This document shows positions 6,821 through 8,604 of a stretch of 8,604 nucleotides of DNA, piece by piece. The notes under the pieces were generated by a model. That model saw only the letters and a list, made by a program, of their open reading frames with translations. It had not been told where the DNA came from and made no database searches. The position numbers were made by a program, and so were the translations under genes. Within the stretch, counting starts at the first letter, position 1. Each line of letters opens with the position of its first letter. Source of the stretch: Gammaproteobacteria bacterium (GTDB taxonomy: Bacteria > Pseudomonadota > Gammaproteobacteria > Steroidobacterales > Steroidobacteraceae); NCBI GenBank assembly GCA_028293725.1, contig JAQGOE010000334.1:1-8604 (forward strand), read 5' to 3'.

Positions 6821-6841
6821 CGCAGGTTGCCGCGGTAGCGT
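6812..6841 (+). promoter_or_regulatory. Predicted promoter E (CTGGTTT type) for the oxygenase unit
   Basis: CTGGTT at 6812-6817 (7-mer to 6818) is followed after 18 bp by TAGCGT at 6836-6841, which keeps the key T, A and final T. Start near 6848 would give a leader of about 30 bases before the oxygenase ATG. The spacer is one base longer than in the other four copies. Confidence 0.4.
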
Positions 6842-6877
6842 GTCAACGCCAACCGCCAGCCACCGAAATCCCCCTTT

Positions 6878-8368
6878 ATGACCAAACCCTTTCCCGAGAT
6901 CATGTCGCGGGGTCACGATGAGCCCTTTCGAATGGAGGGCGACCTCTTCGATCTGGAGGTGACCGAAGGCCACATCCCCCGCGAGATCAACGGCTTGTTG
7001 GCCCAGGCGGTCCCCGATCAGCAATTCCCGCCGGAGGTCGCGCACCTGTGGCCGATGGACGCGAGCGCTAACGGCGACGGCATGGTCCGTGCTTTCCGCT
7101 TCGAGGGTGGGCACGTGGATTTCCGCAGTCGCTATGTGAGGACCGAGCGATTTCTGGCCGAGCGCGCGGCTCGCCGCTCCCTATTTCCGCATTACCGGAA
7201 TCCTTTTTTCGACGACCCCAGCGTCGCCGGGAAGGATCGCACGACCGCCAACACCGCCCTCTACCTGCACGCAGGAATGCTGTTCGCCAGCAAGGAAGAC
7301 GGTCCACCCTACGCACTCGATCCCGTCACGCTCGAAACCCGAGGTGCCTGGCGCGCCGGCGGTGGTGCGATCGAGAGCCGGACATTTACGGCGCATCCGA
7401 AATTCGACTCTCGCAGCGGAGAGATGTTTGGTTTCGGTTATGCCGCGCGAGGCGAATGCACGCCCGACATAGCGTATTACGTAATCGACAAACAGGGGAA
7501 AGTGACGCACAGCGCCTGGTTCCAGGCGCCGGTGGCCGCCATGATTCACGACTGCGCGCTCACCGAGCACTACATGATCTTCCCCATCATGCCGTTCACC
7601 AGCGACCTGGAGCGGCTGAAGCGCGGCGGCATTCACTTTCAATACGAGCCGCAGATGGAGCAGATCCTCGGCGTGATGCCGCGCTATGGTGGCGCCGCCG
7701 AGGTGCGTTGGTTCCGGGGGCCGCCCGGTTTCGTCGGCCATACCGTCAATGCGTTCGAGCGCGATGGGCAGATCTGTTTCGACTACGTCCATGCCCACGG
7801 CAACGCGTTCGGTCCGGTCTTCCCCGCCCAGGACGGCGAGTTCACTCCTCCCGGCGGTGTCCGAACGTCGTTCGCGCGCTGGATCATCGACTACCACGCC
7901 CGCGAGACGACCCTGCAGCCGGGTCGGCAGCACGTTATCCTGATGGACGCACGCTTCGGCGAGGGCCCTCACATCGACGAGCGCTACGCCCTGCGCGAGC
8001 ACCGTTATATCTGGATGCCCGGCCTCGATCCGAGCCGGCTCGCGACCGACGAGCGCGGCCGGCCGATGCCGGTGCTGTTCAACACTCTGCAACGCTACGA
8101 TCTGCAAACCTGCGAGATCGACGAGTGGTTCGCCGGACCGACCTGTACGTTTCAGGACCCGGTGTTCCTGCCGCGCGCGGCGGATGCGCGCGAAGGTGAG
8201 GGTTATCTCATGGCAATCGTGAACGACGTTCCGAAGCGACGCAGCGAAGTGGTGGTACTCAACGCCCTGGCCCTGGCGGACGGACCGATCGCGCGCATTC
8301 GTATACCCGTTTCGCTGCGTATGGGCATTCACGCCAGCTGGTTCGATGCGGCTGGATTTACAAAGTAA
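6878..8368 (+). CDS. Carotenoid cleavage oxygenase family dioxygenase (lignostilbene dioxygenase-like)
   Basis: The 496-residue protein belongs to the carotenoid cleavage oxygenase family: seven-bladed propeller enzymes with non-heme Fe(II) that split a C=C bond with O2 into two carbonyl products. The four iron-binding histidines are recognisable: His173 (TAHPKFD), His224 (MIHDCAL), His288 (GHTVNAF) and His485 (MGIHASW). The N-terminus (FDLEVTEGHIPREINGLL, 24-41) and DGMVRAF (67-73) are family patterns. The length and general character fit bacterial lignostilbene/isoeugenol/resveratrol-type enzymes rather than plant carotenoid enzymes. The usual GlyGluPro-x-Phe patch appears as FQDPVF (425-430), so the second-shell Glu is Asp427. 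No Shine-Dalgarno precedes the ATG; it is kept because residues 5-30 fit the family N-terminus. It heads a rightward unit with the SnoaL-like gene and lies divergent from the tandem GntR gene. Family is firm; an aryl-alkene substrate is inferred. Confidence 0.93.
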   Translation: MTKPFPEIMSRGHDEPFRMEGDLFDLEVTEGHIPREINGLLAQAVPDQQFPPEVAHLWPMDASANGDGMVRAFRFEGGHVDFRSRYVRTERFLAERAARRSLFPHYRNPFFDDPSVAGKDRTTANTALYLHAGMLFASKEDGPPYALDPVTLETRGAWRAGGGAIESRTFTAHPKFDSRSGEMFGFGYAARGECTPDIAYYVIDKQGKVTHSAWFQAPVAAMIHDCALTEHYMIFPIMPFTSDLERLKRGGIHFQYEPQMEQILGVMPRYGGAAEVRWFRGPPGFVGHTVNAFERDGQICFDYVHAHGNAFGPVFPAQDGEFTPPGGVRTSFARWIIDYHARETTLQPGRQHVILMDARFGEGPHIDERYALREHRYIWMPGLDPSRLATDERGRPMPVLFNTLQRYDLQTCEIDEWFAGPTCTFQDPVFLPRAADAREGEGYLMAIVNDVPKRRSEVVVLNALALADGPIARIRIPVSLRMGIHASWFDAAGFTK

Positions 8369-8385
8369 CCCCTGCGGGAGCGCTC

Positions 8386-8604
8386 ATGGCCGGTCAGACA
8401 ATCCTCGAACAGAACAAACACAAGGTCCGCGAGCTGATGCGGCTGCTGGTGGACCCGGCCACGGCGTACCAGGCGGCGCCGCTCCTGACTGAATCCTACA
8501 TTCAACATAACCCAAACATCGCCTCCGGGCGCAAGGCAATCCTCGAATTCACGCAGAGCGCCGCCGCACAGCGGGCGCGCGAGAACATGGCACCCGCCGG
8601 CGAG
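8386..8604 (+). CDS. SnoaL/NTF2-like protein, N-terminal part (cut by window edge)
   Basis: An ATG at 8386 with GGGAG at 8376-8380 (5 bp spacing) opens 73 codons to the window end. The start is 17 bp after the oxygenase stop, so the two genes almost certainly share a transcript. The piece shows an amphipathic helix (about 6-22) and then the pattern Y-I-Q-H-N-P (38-43) followed by G-R-K-A-I-L-E-F (48-55), typical of SnoaL-like NTF2-fold proteins annotated as polyketide-cyclase-like or aldol-condensation-related. These are small cone-shaped proteins that bind hydrophobic ligands, sometimes as isomerases, hydratases or cyclases. The catalytic part is outside the window, so the reaction cannot be named; by position it would act on a product of the oxygenase. 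Confidence 0.8.
   Translation, partial: MAGQTILEQNKHKVRELMRLLVDPATAYQAAPLLTESYIQHNPNIASGRKAILEFTQSAAAQRARENMAPAGE

Noticed and set aside
7181..8332. Long minus-strand open frame (383 codons) opposite the carotenoid oxygenase
   Set aside because: It lies wholly inside a well-supported gene and shows no recognisable domain; long antisense frames are common in GC-rich DNA.
1..8604. tRNA, rRNA, CRISPR array, insertion sequence or phage features
   Set aside because: No tandem repeats with spacers, no transposase or integrase frame, no terminal repeats and no tRNA-like cloverleaf were seen on either strand.

Overview
The window is GC-rich, densely coded DNA from a Gram-negative bacterium. A TonB-dependent outer-membrane receptor makes this clear. 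The gene set (long TonB receptor with an EEVVVT TonB box, MFS importer, SDR, flavin reductase, stilbene-type carotenoid cleavage oxygenase, FadR-class GntR regulator) is typical of catabolic islands in sphingomonads or Steroidobacter/Nevskiales-like proteobacteria. The sequence alone does not decide between these.

Layout. From 3522 down to 1, on the minus strand, lie a small ABM-fold protein (3181-3522), a TonB-dependent receptor (730-3054) and the first 242 residues of an MFS transporter (1-726, running off the left edge). A 199-bp divergent intergenic region separates them from a plus-strand flavin reductase (3722-4207). That gene converges on a minus-strand SDR dehydrogenase (4225-5025), which lies downstream of an unusual 519-residue regulator with two GntR-type DNA-binding halves (5131-6690). 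A second divergent region of 187 bp separates the regulator from a plus-strand carotenoid cleavage oxygenase (6878-8368). This is followed 17 bp later by the start of a SnoaL/NTF2-like protein cut by the right edge (8386-8604).

How it may work. The receptor and MFS protein look like outer- and inner-membrane steps of import. The carotenoid oxygenase would split a C=C bond, probably of an aryl-alkene or stilbenoid, and the SDR, flavin reductase, ABM-like and SnoaL-like proteins would act on or around the products. The substrate is inferred, not shown.

Main discovery. The 7-mer CTGGTTT (complement AAACCAG) occurs exactly five times in the window. All five copies are in the three intergenic regions upstream of gene starts, none is in a coding region, and each is oriented toward the gene it precedes. 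In each case the CTGGTT core is followed after 17 bp (18 bp once) by a -10-like hexamer: TAATCT, TACGCT, CATGCT, TATACT or TAGCGT. This reads as one shared promoter/operator grammar covering five transcription units: ABM-receptor-MFS, flavin reductase, SDR, the regulator itself, and oxygenase-SnoaL. The tandem GntR protein is the obvious candidate factor. The motif also supports the shorter start codons chosen for the ABM protein and the regulator.
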